A DNA stretch of 64,000 nucleotides, from positions 62,001-126,000 of the forward strand of contig NZ_BCRO01000018.1 in NCBI RefSeq assembly GCF_001552635.1. The letters are read 5' to 3'. Positions 42,005-50,282 of the stretch are shown piece by piece. The notes below the pieces were generated by a model. It saw only the letters and a program-made list of their open reading frames with translations. It was not told where the DNA came from and searched no databases. Every line of letters begins with the position of its first letter. The first letter of the stretch is position 1. The translations under genes were made by a program, and so were the position numbers. The DNA comes from Actinomadura hibisca NBRC 15177. GTDB taxonomy: Bacteria; Actinomycetota; Actinomycetes; Streptosporangiales; Streptosporangiaceae.

Positions 42005-42678
42005 CCGCCCAGCAGACCGAACGCGTCGAGAGCATCGTGCAGCTGGCCATGCTGCTGCTGGTCGGCTCGCTGGCCGGAGCCGCCTCCTTCACCCACGTCC
42101 ATGACTGGACCATGCACAACAGCCCTGCTGGGACCGGCGACTGGTTCGGCTGGGCCAACGCCGTCATCTCCGAACTCACCCCCACCGCCGCCGGACTGGA
42201 GATCCGGCGACGCAAGCGCCACGGCCAGCACATCGGCTACCCCATGGCCGTCCTGATCGCCGCCGCCTGCCTGTCGATCGCCGCACAACTGGCCGTCGCC
42301 GAACCCAGCCCTACCGGCTGGCTGCTGGCCGCCGTCCCCGCGCTGGCGTTCCTGGCCCTGTCCAAGCTGGTGCTCTCCCGCACCACGGCGACCGACCAAC
42401 CAGCCGCGCCGGACACCGCCGCCGCGCCGACGGTGCACCTCACCGCCGAACCGGCCGCCATCGCATCCCCCGCCGATCCCGAACCGGCCGCTGAACCGCA
42501 AGCCGTGCCAGCCGAGCTGCTGACCGGCGCGCGCATGGCCGACTTCACCCACCGCGCCGCCCATGACGGGCACCCCATCACCGCCCCGGCCCTGGCCGAA
42601 CACCTGGCCATCAACGAGGGCCTGGCCGCCGCCGTGCTGGCCCAACTCCACGGCACTCCCGCAGAGGAGCGCCCATGA
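42001..42678 (+). CDS. DUF2637-type membrane protein (Spd-like)
   Basis: Protein of 225 residues with about four membrane segments in the first 125 residues (IVQLAMLLLVGSLAGAASF, MAVLIAAACLSIAAQLAV, WLLAAVPALAFLALSKLVL), a Pro/Ala-rich linker and a short C-terminal winged-helix-like part (HPITAPALAEHLAINEGLA). DUF2637 proteins accompany Rep in Streptomyces elements and are compared with plasmid-spread (Spd) proteins. Coupled to rep by ATGA overlap. Confidence 0.78.
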   Translation: MTAQQTERVESIVQLAMLLLVGSLAGAASFTHVHDWTMHNSPAGTGDWFGWANAVISELTPTAAGLEIRRRKRHGQHIGYPMAVLIAAACLSIAAQLAVAEPSPTGWLLAAVPALAFLALSKLVLSRTTATDQPAAPDTAAAPTVHLTAEPAAIASPADPEPAAEPQAVPAELLTGARMADFTHRAAHDGHPITAPALAEHLAINEGLAAAVLAQLHGTPAEERP

Positions 42679-44267
42679 CCCACCGTCCCGCGTCGGGTTC
42701 GACGCTGGCTCTCACACCCGGCCAGGCTTCCCTGTGGCCGGGTGCGGGGGCGAACACCGAACCCACCCGCCTGCCCGCCTCACGCATCACTCGCCGCCCG
42801 GTCTTCGCGACCGACACCGCTCTCCTACGCGCCGGGGACGGCTACTTCGACTGGCTGGACCACGTGTGGCCGGCGGCTGGATGCGCCCACCCGATCCGGC
42901 TGCTGGGCGAGATGGCCACCGTCGACACCCGCACCGGCGAGATCACCCGCACCGTTCCCACGACCACGATGCCCGACGGGGTCATCTACAAGGCGTGCGG
43001 CAACCGCCGCGCCACCGTCTGCCCCTCCTGCGCCGACACCTACCGCCGCGACGCCTTCCAGCTCATCCGCGCCGGACTGGCCGGAGGCAAGACCGTCCCG
43101 GCCACCGTCGCCACCCACCCGGCGGTGTTCGCCACCTTCACCGCCCCCTCCTTCGGAGCGGTGCACACCCGGCACGTGCGCCGTCACACCTGCACCGACC
43201 GCGTCCGCTGCACCTGCCGCCCGGCCCCCTGCCATGCCCGCCGCGACACCTCCACCTGCTCGCACGGACAGCCCGCCGCCTGCTTCGCCCGGCACGACTC
43301 CGGTGACGTCCGGCTCGGTCAGCCGCTATGCCTGGACTGCTACGACCACGCCGCGCACGTGGTGTGGAACAACCACGCCGCAGAGCTGTGGCGGCGCACC
43401 AAACAGGACATCACCCGCCACCTGAACCGGCTCGCTCGTCGCCGGGGCCTGCCATCGGTACGGGTCTCCCACGGCAAGGTCGCCGAATTCCAAGCACGCG
43501 GCGCGGTGCACTTCCACGCCCTGCTGCGCCTGGACGGCATCGACCCCGACGACCCGGCCGCCGTCGTGCCGCCTCCGGCCGGGCTCACCGCCGCTGATTT
43601 GGATGATGCCGTGCGTGCCGCCGCGCGCCTCACCTGCGCCACCGACCCGCATCCGGAACGACCCGGAGGGTGGCGCATCGCTTGGGGCGAGCAACTGGAC
43701 GTCCGTATCATCGGTGCCAGCGGCCAGTCCGTCAGCGACGCCATGGTGGCCGGTTACCTGGCCAAGTACGCCACCAAGAGCACCGAGACCGCCGGACACA
43801 CCTCCCGCCGCCTGCACGCCACCAACCTCGGCCTGTACGCCCGGCCCGACGGCACCCACACCGAGCGGCTGGTCTGGGCCGCCTGGACGCTCGGCGAGCA
43901 CCCCGGCTTCGACTCCTTGCGCCGCTGGGCTCACATGCTCGGCTTCGGCGGTCACTTCCTCACCAAGGCCCGCCACTACTCGGTCACCTTCGCCGCCCTG
44001 CGTGCCGCACGCATCCTCTACCGCCGCACCCAGGACACCGGTCCCGACCACTCGGCCGAACGCCTGGAACGTCAGGGCGACCTTGACGGCCAAGCCACCG
44101 TCGTCCTCGGCCGCCTGGCCTACGTCGGCACCGGCTGGCGCACCACCGGAGACGCCTTGCTGGCCAACACCGCCGCCGACCAAGCCCGCCGAAGGCAGCA
44201 AGCCGGACACGAGGAACTCACCCATCAGCAGTTCGTCGACCAACTCGCCGAACTAGCAGCCGCGTAG
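42675..44267 (+). CDS. RepSA-like rolling-circle replication initiator
   Basis: Protein of 530 residues. A Cys-rich N-terminal region includes CPSC and a cluster of Cys/His between residues 170 and 225. The HUH motif HFH is at 279-281 within GAVHFHALLRLDG, and the candidate catalytic tyrosines are Tyr361 and Tyr365 in GYLAKYATK. This is the layout of pSAM2 RepSA and related initiators. It nicks the excised circle at the double-strand origin. It is translationally coupled to the DUF2637 gene and precedes xis by 20 bp. Confidence 0.9.
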   Translation: MTHRPASGSTLALTPGQASLWPGAGANTEPTRLPASRITRRPVFATDTALLRAGDGYFDWLDHVWPAAGCAHPIRLLGEMATVDTRTGEITRTVPTTTMPDGVIYKACGNRRATVCPSCADTYRRDAFQLIRAGLAGGKTVPATVATHPAVFATFTAPSFGAVHTRHVRRHTCTDRVRCTCRPAPCHARRDTSTCSHGQPAACFARHDSGDVRLGQPLCLDCYDHAAHVVWNNHAAELWRRTKQDITRHLNRLARRRGLPSVRVSHGKVAEFQARGAVHFHALLRLDGIDPDDPAAVVPPPAGLTAADLDDAVRAAARLTCATDPHPERPGGWRIAWGEQLDVRIIGASGQSVSDAMVAGYLAKYATKSTETAGHTSRRLHATNLGLYARPDGTHTERLVWAAWTLGEHPGFDSLRRWAHMLGFGGHFLTKARHYSVTFAALRAARILYRRTQDTGPDHSAERLERQGDLDGQATVVLGRLAYVGTGWRTTGDALLANTAADQARRRQQAGHEELTHQQFVDQLAELAAA

Positions 44268-44287
44268 CACTGAAAGGAGTTTGGAAC

Positions 44288-44530
44288 ATGACTGAGATCG
44301 CCGAACATGTCGCCGTCCCGTCTTTGCTGCTGGGCGGCTGGTACACCACTGAGGAACTCGCCGAGCTGATCGGTGTGGACCCCTCGACGCTGCGCCGCTG
44401 GCGCACCGTTCACCCGGTGCAGGGTCCGCCGGTGGTGAAGATGAGCGGAGCGGTCAGCCGCTACAGCGCTCTGGATGTCGAGCAGTGGTTGCGGCAACGG
44501 CGCTTCGACCCGGCGGAGGTGGCGTATTGA
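44288..44530 (+). CDS. xis: Excisionase (MerR-like winged HTH)
   Basis: Protein of 80 residues with a MerR/Xis-type motif YTTEELAELIGVDPSTLRRWR and SRYSALDVEQWLRQR, the usual AICE excisionase length and layout. GAAAGGAG lies upstream of the ATG. It bends att DNA and turns the integrase toward excision. The integrase start overlaps its stop. Confidence 0.9.
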   Translation: MTEIAEHVAVPSLLLGGWYTTEELAELIGVDPSTLRRWRTVHPVQGPPVVKMSGAVSRYSALDVEQWLRQRRFDPAEVAY

Positions 44531-45741
44531 GCCACCGTGAACAGCCGCCGCTGGGGGTGTCCCTGTCGGCTGACATCGAGTTCAGGGAAGGCCGCCCCAA
44601 GCCCTACCGGGCTCGTGTCCGCTGGTTCGTTCCCGGCTCTGCGCCGCGTCGCCGGACCTCGGTCTCAGAGTCCTTTGCTGAGGAGGACCAGGCCAAGGCA
44701 TGGATCGACCAGATGCGACAGGCCGCCCGGCGCGGGGTCGATCCGCTCGCCATGACCATGACGCTGGCCGACTACGGCGACAGCGTGATGACGCTGGCGA
44801 TGCGGGGACTGGAAGTTAAGACGCTGGACCCCTACCTGGCGGGTTGGCGTAAAAGGGTGGTGCCCACCCTGGGGCATCTGCCCGTCCGGGTGATCTCACA
44901 TGGCGCAGTGGACCGGACCGTGCACGTCTGGATCGCCGACGAATGCAGCCGATCCACTGTCAAGAACAGCCTGGCGGCCTTGGTGCGGGTCATGGAACAG
45001 GCGGTCCGTGACGGGATCATCGACCAGAACCCGGCCCGGGTGACCGGCTGGCAATACCAGTACAAGCGCGCCGAAGACGAACTGGACGACCCTCGGTCGC
45101 TCGCCCTGCCGGACTGGGCCGCGCTGGTCCAGCTCGCTGACGCGCTGGTGGAACGATCGGCCGACGCCTATCGGGGTTGGGGTGATGTGGTCGTCTTCGC
45201 AGCTTGCACGGCGGCTCGTATCGGTGAGGTCTCCGGCGTCCGGGCGGCCGACATCGACCGGGAAGACTGGACCTGGATGGTCCGTCGACAGACCACCCCC
45301 GGCCCCGGCGGGCTGGTCGACAAGGGCACCAAGGGCAAGCGGGCCCGAAGGGTGCCACTGATCGAAGAGATCCGGGAACTGGTCGGGCGTCGGCTGGACG
45401 TGGTCGGAGACGACCCGATGGCCCGGCTGTTCACCGGTCCGCGCGGCGGTCGGATCAGCACGGCGGTCCTGCGGGATGCCACCCATTGGGACGAAGTGGT
45501 GACCGGGCTTGGCTATGAGCACCTGCGCCGCCATGATCTGCGGCATACCGGGCTGACGTGGATGGCCGACGCCGGTGTCCCGGTGCACGTGCTGCGGAGG
45601 ATTGCTGGGCATGGCTCGCTGAACACCACCCAGCGCTACCTGCACCCGGACCTTGAAGCGATTCTTGTAGCCGGGGCGGCATTGAGCCTGCATCTCAGCG
45701 AGCGCAGGTCCCCAGGTGGTCCCCAGCTGCGCGCCGTGTGA
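44527..45741 (+). CDS. int: Tyrosine-type site-specific integrase
   Basis: Recombinase of 404 residues. Catalytic residues are Arg231 (AARIGEV), His336 and Arg339 (HDLRH), His362 (GHGS) and nucleophile Tyr371 (RYLH). The TTG start at 44527 overlaps the xis stop (TTGA) and has a perfect GGAGG six to seven bases upstream, so it is favoured over later starts. It acts on the tRNA-Pro att site 81 bp downstream. The last codons contain the GGTCCCC repeats. Confidence 0.93.
   Translation: MSHREQPPLGVSLSADIEFREGRPKPYRARVRWFVPGSAPRRRTSVSESFAEEDQAKAWIDQMRQAARRGVDPLAMTMTLADYGDSVMTLAMRGLEVKTLDPYLAGWRKRVVPTLGHLPVRVISHGAVDRTVHVWIADECSRSTVKNSLAALVRVMEQAVRDGIIDQNPARVTGWQYQYKRAEDELDDPRSLALPDWAALVQLADALVERSADAYRGWGDVVVFAACTAARIGEVSGVRAADIDREDWTWMVRRQTTPGPGGLVDKGTKGKRARRVPLIEEIRELVGRRLDVVGDDPMARLFTGPRGGRISTAVLRDATHWDEVVTGLGYEHLRRHDLRHTGLTWMADAGVPVHVLRRIAGHGSLNTTQRYLHPDLEAILVAGAALSLHLSERRSPGGPQLRAV
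45707..45726 (+). repeat. Candidate integrase arm sites, right
   Basis: GGTCCCC at 45707 and GGTCCCCAG at 45718 repeat the spacing seen at 33408-33427, inside the 3' end of int and 95 bp from the right att core. Confidence 0.45.
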
Positions 45742-45769
45742 TTACTTGATCGGCCATGCTGCGACACGC

Positions 45770-45815
45770 AAAAGCCCCACTGACCTCGGCTTTCGCCGAA
45801 CCCAGCGGGGCTTTT
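45770..45815. terminator. Bidirectional intrinsic terminator
   Basis: AAAAGCCCC...CTG at 45770-45782 pairs with CAG...GGGGCTTTT at 45803-45815 with one mismatch, giving T runs in both directions. It ends int transcription from the left and tRNA-Pro transcription from the right, so the element brings its own terminator for the restored tRNA gene. Confidence 0.85.
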
Positions 45816-45821
45816 TACTCT

Positions 45822-45864
45822 GTCGGGACGGCGGGATTTGAACCCACGACCCCTTGACCCCCAG
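45822..45864. repeat. Right attachment repeat (within tRNA-Pro)
   Basis: These 43 bases are identical to 33269-33311 and form the 3' part of the intact tRNA-Pro gene. The element-derived copy restores the tRNA on integration. Confidence 0.95.
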
Positions 45865-45896
45865 TCAAGTGCGCTGCCAAACTGCGCTACGTCCCG
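45823..45896 (-). tRNA. tRNA-Pro (anticodon GGG)
   Basis: A 74-nt cloverleaf can be drawn in full: 7-bp acceptor stem CGGGACG/CGTCCCG, D-arm GCGC/GCGC, anticodon stem CTTGA/TCAAG with loop CTGGGGG (anticodon GGG), and T-arm GTGGG/CCCGC with loop TTCAAAT. The CCA end is not encoded. It is the att target of the AICE. Confidence 0.97.
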
Positions 45897-46010
45897 GTGC
45901 CCGCGTCAGCAGGCGTGATTACTGTAGCGCAGACTCCGGACTCATGCGTACTCGGTTGATCGGGCCGTGGTCGCCGGGTCCGGCGGTCTGCGATCTGGTA
46001 GGCATTCCGG

Positions 46011-46937
46011 GTGTTGTCTTCGGTGGTTCGGGCGGGGCTCGTCCTCGTCGTCGGCGGGGCTCCGCTGGGCGTCGTCTGCGGGTGCGGGGCTGAGGACGAG
46101 CCTGCGCCCGCCCCCGCGTCCTCCGCTAGGGCGGGGGCCGTTTCGTCGTCGCCCGCGATCAGTCCTCGGGTCTCGACGCGGGCTCCGGTCAAGATCAAGG
46201 TGCCTGCGGGGGTGCGGGCCTCTTATGTCGTTTTTGATCGGGATGCCGGTCGGGTCGTGGTGGAGTATCGGGCCCATCAGGTCTTTCGGTCCGCTTCGGT
46301 CGTGAAGATTCTGATTGCGCTGGACCATCTGCGGGGGCGGCGGGCGCAGGCCGGGGATCGTGCTCTGTTGCAGCGGATGCTCCGGTCCAGCGATGACAAG
46401 GCCGCCACCGCCTTCTGGAAGCGGGGCGGGCAGGCCGCCATCATCCGGCGGATGGCCCCGCTGGCCGGGTTGACCGACACCCAGGGGCCGCCCGCGGACA
46501 AGCCCGGGTTCTGGGGGTACACCGCCCTGAGCGCGGCCGACGTCGTGCGCACCTATCGGTACCTGCTGGAGAAGGCGCCTCGGGCGCATCGGGAGTTCGT
46601 GCTCGCGCAGCTGCGCCGGGCCACCCCTTGTGGCAGTGACGGGTTCGACCAGTACTTCGGCATCCCTCGTGCGGTGTCCCGGCCCTGGGCCGTCAAGCAG
46701 GGGTGGTCCGGGTTCGGGCTGACGCCTGCCGAGCCGTGTGGGGCTGCGACGCAGGGGCTCGTCGTGCGGCCTGCCGATCTGGGGATCGGACGGCCCGTGC
46801 TGCACACGACCGGGCTGGTGGACGGGGAGCGCAAGATCGTTGTTGTGCTCACGCTCCAGCCGGCGGGGTCCTCGTTCCGGGCGGCGGCGGCCCGGATCAC
46901 TGCTCTGACCAGGCAGGTTCATCGCGCCGCCGGGTGA
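46011..46937 (+). CDS. Serine hydrolase lipoprotein (beta-lactamase/PBP-like fold)
   Basis: Exported protein of 308 residues. An N-terminal signal ends in a lipobox-like VVCGC near residues 22-25, then a Pro/Ala/Ser linker. The domain has an SxxK motif (SVVK in FRSASVVKIL), SSDDKAA in the place of the SxN motif and KQGWSG in the place of KTG. These substitutions suggest a cell-wall-related serine hydrolase rather than an efficient class A beta-lactamase. GTG start. Confidence 0.8.
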   Translation: MLSSVVRAGLVLVVGGAPLGVVCGCGAEDEPAPAPASSARAGAVSSSPAISPRVSTRAPVKIKVPAGVRASYVVFDRDAGRVVVEYRAHQVFRSASVVKILIALDHLRGRRAQAGDRALLQRMLRSSDDKAATAFWKRGGQAAIIRRMAPLAGLTDTQGPPADKPGFWGYTALSAADVVRTYRYLLEKAPRAHREFVLAQLRRATPCGSDGFDQYFGIPRAVSRPWAVKQGWSGFGLTPAEPCGAATQGLVVRPADLGIGRPVLHTTGLVDGERKIVVVLTLQPAGSSFRAAAARITALTRQVHRAAG

Positions 46938-47106
46938 TTTCGGGGGTGCCGCCGGGTAGGGGTGCCCGGGGTGCGGGGCGTCGCGGCGAAAGGGGAAAGT
47001 CGCGGCAAAGAACTGGACTGGGAAAGAAATGATCAGGCTTCGGTGTTCATCAGCGTATGTACCTTTTCGTGGGTGAGGGCATAGCACACCGAACGGGGGA
47101 CCACGG

Positions 47107-48972
47107 GTGACGGAGGTCGACGGACCGCCTGCGGAGCTGGCCGAGCTGCGGGATGCCGCGCGCGAGCGCGCCCTGCTGGCCGAAGCGCGCGCCGTCCTCG
47201 CCGGCCGCCTGGGCTGCCCTTCAGGGGAGGCGTTGCAGCACCTCATCTGGCTCGCCCGCGATCTGGACGTCGAGCTGCCCGAGGCCGCGGCGCTGGTCGC
47301 CCGAGGTGAGGGTGTCGAGGCCCCGGCCGTGCCCGCTGCTCGGGCGCTGGCGGCGGCTCCGCCCGCTGAGCCGCCCCGTCAGTCCGAGCAGGAAGAGGTC
47401 CTGCGGCGTGTTGCCGCTGTTGACTCCCTGGATGATGAAGCTCTGCTGATCGCTCTGCCTGACGATGTCGAGGCGCGGGCCGCGCTCGACGCCTCGTTGG
47501 GGTCGGCCGCCCATCTGGTGCCCGTTCGCGGTCCCGGGGGGCGTGTGGTCGACTTCCTATACGCCGCGCTCAACGAGCGGGCCCGCGATCTTTTTGATCG
47601 TGGGCCTAATGAACTGGCTGGTGGCCGCCTGCTGCGCACCGATCCCGGGGCTGCCCTCAGCGGGCTGTTTGATGCCTATGTCGGGGTTCTGGAGACCGGT
47701 GTTCCCTTCACCCGCGGCCCCTTCGAGCACTCCACTGCCCAGGACGGCTTCTCCCGCTCGTCCCGCATGAGCCTGCGCTGCGTGCCCGTCCCCACCGGCG
47801 TCGTGGTCACCTGGCACTTCCATCGCGAGGAGGACCGCGTCCAGCGGCGCCTGGAGCGGGTGGAGCGGCTCGCCAAGATCGCGTTCGGCGAGTGGGACCT
47901 GGTCACCGGCGAGGTCGCCTGGTCCGCCGACCTGATGGCCAACTACGGCCTGAGCCCCGAAACCGTGCCCGCCACCCCGCACGATCTCGCCAAGGTCGTG
48001 GCCGAGGACGACGTCGCGGTGGTCGAGGAGGCCGTGCAGACGCTGATGGCGCGCCTGGAACCGGTCGAGATCGAGCACCGCGTCGCCACCTCCGACGGGC
48101 GGCACCGGCACCTGTGGCTGGTCGCCGAACCCGTCCTGGACGCCAACGGGCGGCCGGTCGCGGTGCACATCGTCTCCCAGGACATCTCCCGCCGCCGCGG
48201 CATCGAGCGCGCGCTCGCCGACACCCGCCGCGCCATGTTGCGCCAGCAGATCCGCGCCGCCCAGGAGCACCGCGTCGCGGTCACCCTGCGGCGCGCGGTG
48301 CTGCCCGACTCCGGCGAGGTCGAGCCGCTGCCGGGCCTGGACGTCGCGGTGCGCAGCCTGGCCGCCGGGAGCGCCGACCGCATCGGCGGCGACTGGTTCG
48401 CCACCCGCGCCCTGCCCGACGGCCGCGCGCTGTTCGCGATCGGCGACGCCGCCGGGCACGGCCTCACCGCCGCCGCCGCGATGGCCCGCACCCGCGGCGG
48501 CCTGCTCGGCCTCGCCTACACCGGACGGCCCCCGGGCCGCCTGATGGCCTGGCTGAACGAGCTGGTCGGCGACCTCGACCATGCGGCCACCGGCACCGCC
48601 GTCGTGGCGCGCTTCGACCCCGCGACCCGGCTGCTGGAGTGGACCAACGCCGGGCACCCGCCGCCCATCCTGGTCCGCGACGGCGCCGCGATCGCGCTGG
48701 AGACCCCGCCCGACACCATGCTGGGCGCGCTCCCGGAGATGGAGTACGCCACCCACACCCGCGAGCTGCTCCCCGGCGACCTGCTGTTCCTCTACACCGA
48801 CGGCCTGATCGAGCGCCGCGACGTCGGGCTGGACACCCAGATCGACCGGCTGGCCGGGGTCCTGGCCGTCGCCGCCGACGAGCCCGAGTTCCTGCTGGCC
48901 CGCGCCCTGGAGCGCATGGAGCACGACGGCGAGTCCGACGACACCACGCTGTTCGCGCTGCGCGTCGCGTGA
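47107..48972 (+). CDS. PAS-domain PP2C (SpoIIE-type) phosphatase with N-terminal ANTAR-like region
   Basis: Signalling protein of 621 residues. Residues about 10-60 resemble an ANTAR-type helical domain (AEARAVLAGRLGCPSGEALQ and the LARDLDVEL segment). Residues about 125-245 and 250-370 look PAS-like (FGEWDLVTGEVAWSADL, IVSQDISRRRGIERAL). Residues about 390-620 are the PP2C/SpoIIE phosphatase, with metal-ligand motifs GGDWF, IGDAAGHG, TNAGHPPPIL, LYTDGLIE and ESDDTTLF. It probably dephosphorylates an anti-anti-sigma factor, although no such partner is adjacent. GTG start. Confidence 0.87.
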   Translation: MTEVDGPPAELAELRDAARERALLAEARAVLAGRLGCPSGEALQHLIWLARDLDVELPEAAALVARGEGVEAPAVPAARALAAAPPAEPPRQSEQEEVLRRVAAVDSLDDEALLIALPDDVEARAALDASLGSAAHLVPVRGPGGRVVDFLYAALNERARDLFDRGPNELAGGRLLRTDPGAALSGLFDAYVGVLETGVPFTRGPFEHSTAQDGFSRSSRMSLRCVPVPTGVVVTWHFHREEDRVQRRLERVERLAKIAFGEWDLVTGEVAWSADLMANYGLSPETVPATPHDLAKVVAEDDVAVVEEAVQTLMARLEPVEIEHRVATSDGRHRHLWLVAEPVLDANGRPVAVHIVSQDISRRRGIERALADTRRAMLRQQIRAAQEHRVAVTLRRAVLPDSGEVEPLPGLDVAVRSLAAGSADRIGGDWFATRALPDGRALFAIGDAAGHGLTAAAAMARTRGGLLGLAYTGRPPGRLMAWLNELVGDLDHAATGTAVVARFDPATRLLEWTNAGHPPPILVRDGAAIALETPPDTMLGALPEMEYATHTRELLPGDLLFLYTDGLIERRDVGLDTQIDRLAGVLAVAADEPEFLLARALERMEHDGESDDTTLFALRVA

Positions 48973-49020
48973 GCTGACCACCCGCCCGTCCCCGCGAGGG
49001 GGCGGCCGCGTCCATTCTTT

Positions 49021-49038
49021 CTAACAACTGTTTGGTAG
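49021..49038. promoter_or_regulatory. Inverted repeat upstream of fadE30-like gene, candidate KstR2 site
   Basis: CTAACAA and TTGGTAG (one mismatch from a perfect 7-4-7 inverted repeat) end nine bases before the GTG at 49048. It is not the classical mycobacterial KstR2 box, but it is the only palindrome before this operon. Confidence 0.4.
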
Positions 49039-49047
49039 AGTGCACGC

Positions 49048-50235
49048 GTGAACCAGAACGAGAGCCCCGCCGACCGGGCGTTCCGGGCCGAAGTGCGCGC
49101 CTGGCTGGAGGACAACCTGTCGGGCGCGTTCGCGCACGCGCGCGGCCTGGGCGGCCCCGGCCGCGAGCACGAGGCGTTCGAGGAGCGGCTCGCCTGGGAA
49201 CGGCACCTGGCCGCCGCCGGGTGGACGTGCGTGGGCTGGCCCGAGGAGTTCGGCGGCCGCGGGGCGAGCGTCGAGCAGCAGGTCATCTTCCACGAGGAGT
49301 ACGCGCTGGCCGACGCCCCCGCGCGGGTCGGCCACATCGGCGAGAACCTCCTCGGCCCCACGGTCATCGCGTTCGGCACCCCCGAGCAGCGCGCCCGCTT
49401 CCTGCCGCCGATCGTGGCGGTGGCGGAGTTGTGGTGCCAGGGCTACTCCGAGCCCGACGCCGGTTCCGACCTCGCCAACGTGCAGACCCGCGCCGAGCTC
49501 GGCGACGACGGCTGGCGCGTCACCGGCCAGAAGGTGTGGACCTCGCTGGCGATGGAGGCCGACTGGTGCTTCGTCGTCTGCCGCACCGAGCCCGGCTCCG
49601 CGCGCCACCACGGCCTGTCCTACCTGCTGGTGCCGATGCGCCAGGACGGCGTGGAGATCCGCCCGATCGTGCAGCTCACCGGCACCTCGGAGTTCAACGA
49701 GGTGTTCTTCGACGGGGCCCGCGCCGAGGCCGGCCACATCGTCGGCGCGCCCGGCGAGGGCTGGAGGATCGCGATGGCCACGCTGGGCTTCGAGCGCGGC
49801 GTCGCCACCCTCGGCCAGCAGGTCGGCTTCCGCCGCGAGCTGCGCGGCGTCATCGAATTGGCCCGCCGCACCGGCGCGATCGACGACCCGCTGCTGCGCG
49901 ACCGGCTCACCCGCTCCTGGTCCGGCCTGGAGATCATGCGGCTGAACGCGCTGCGCACCATGGCGGGCGTGGCCGCCGGCGCGCCCGGCCCCGAGTCCTC
50001 GATCTCCAAGCTGGTGTGGGGCACCTGGCACCGCGAGCTGGGGGAGCTGGCCATGGACGTGCTGGGCGCGGCCGGGCTGGTCGCCGACGGCGAGCCCTAC
50101 GACCTGAACGACTGGCAGCGGCTGTTCCTGTTCTCCCGCTCCGACACCATCTACGCCGGGTCGAACGAGATCCAGCGCAACATCATCGCCGAGCGCGTGC
50201 TCGGTCTGCCACGCGAGCGGCGAGGGACCGAGTGA
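49048..50235 (+). CDS. fadE30: Acyl-CoA dehydrogenase, FadE30-like (HIP pathway)
   Basis: FAD-dependent dehydrogenase of 395 residues with the family segments YSEPDAGSDLANVQT and VTGQKVWTSLA and the C-terminal IYAGSNEIQRNIIAERVLG. The order of this gene with the following SDR, TetR and thiolase genes is the same as fadE30-ipdF-kstR2-fadA6 in the mycobacterial KstR2 regulon, where it desaturates a CoA ester derived from steroid rings C and D (HIP). GTG start, with a weak ribosome site. Confidence 0.75.
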   Translation: MNQNESPADRAFRAEVRAWLEDNLSGAFAHARGLGGPGREHEAFEERLAWERHLAAAGWTCVGWPEEFGGRGASVEQQVIFHEEYALADAPARVGHIGENLLGPTVIAFGTPEQRARFLPPIVAVAELWCQGYSEPDAGSDLANVQTRAELGDDGWRVTGQKVWTSLAMEADWCFVVCRTEPGSARHHGLSYLLVPMRQDGVEIRPIVQLTGTSEFNEVFFDGARAEAGHIVGAPGEGWRIAMATLGFERGVATLGQQVGFRRELRGVIELARRTGAIDDPLLRDRLTRSWSGLEIMRLNALRTMAGVAAGAPGPESSISKLVWGTWHRELGELAMDVLGAAGLVADGEPYDLNDWQRLFLFSRSDTIYAGSNEIQRNIIAERVLGLPRERRGTE

Positions 50236-50282
50236 GGAACGAACGAGGGAGAGAGCGCGACCATGAACACAGAGGTACGTGG

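Larger units (their letters stand above)
33269..45864. mobile_element. Actinomycete integrative and conjugative element (AICE, pSAM2-like) in tRNA-Pro
   Basis: A 12.6 kb segment is bounded by 43-bp direct repeats that are the 3' part of a tRNA-Pro(GGG) gene. In order it holds: AT-rich cargo, a creatininase/XRE pair, small conserved proteins, a membrane protein and FtsK-like translocase, a zinc-ribbon block, a DUF2637 (Spd-like) protein, a rolling-circle Rep, Xis and a tyrosine integrase beside the intact tRNA. This is the standard gene set of an AICE, which moves as double-stranded DNA through one FtsK-type protein. No broken core gene is evident, so it may still be mobile. Confidence 0.92.

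Noticed and set aside
46011..46937. Class A beta-lactamase conferring resistance
   Set aside because: An SxxK motif is present but the SDN and KTG motifs are altered (SSDD, KQGW), so a resistance call is not supported.
49032..50280. Long upstream extension of the IpdF-like frame through the FadE30-like gene
   Set aside because: The extension is Arg/Ala/Pro-rich and overlaps a clear acyl-CoA dehydrogenase in another frame. The SDR fold begins at the ATG at 50283.
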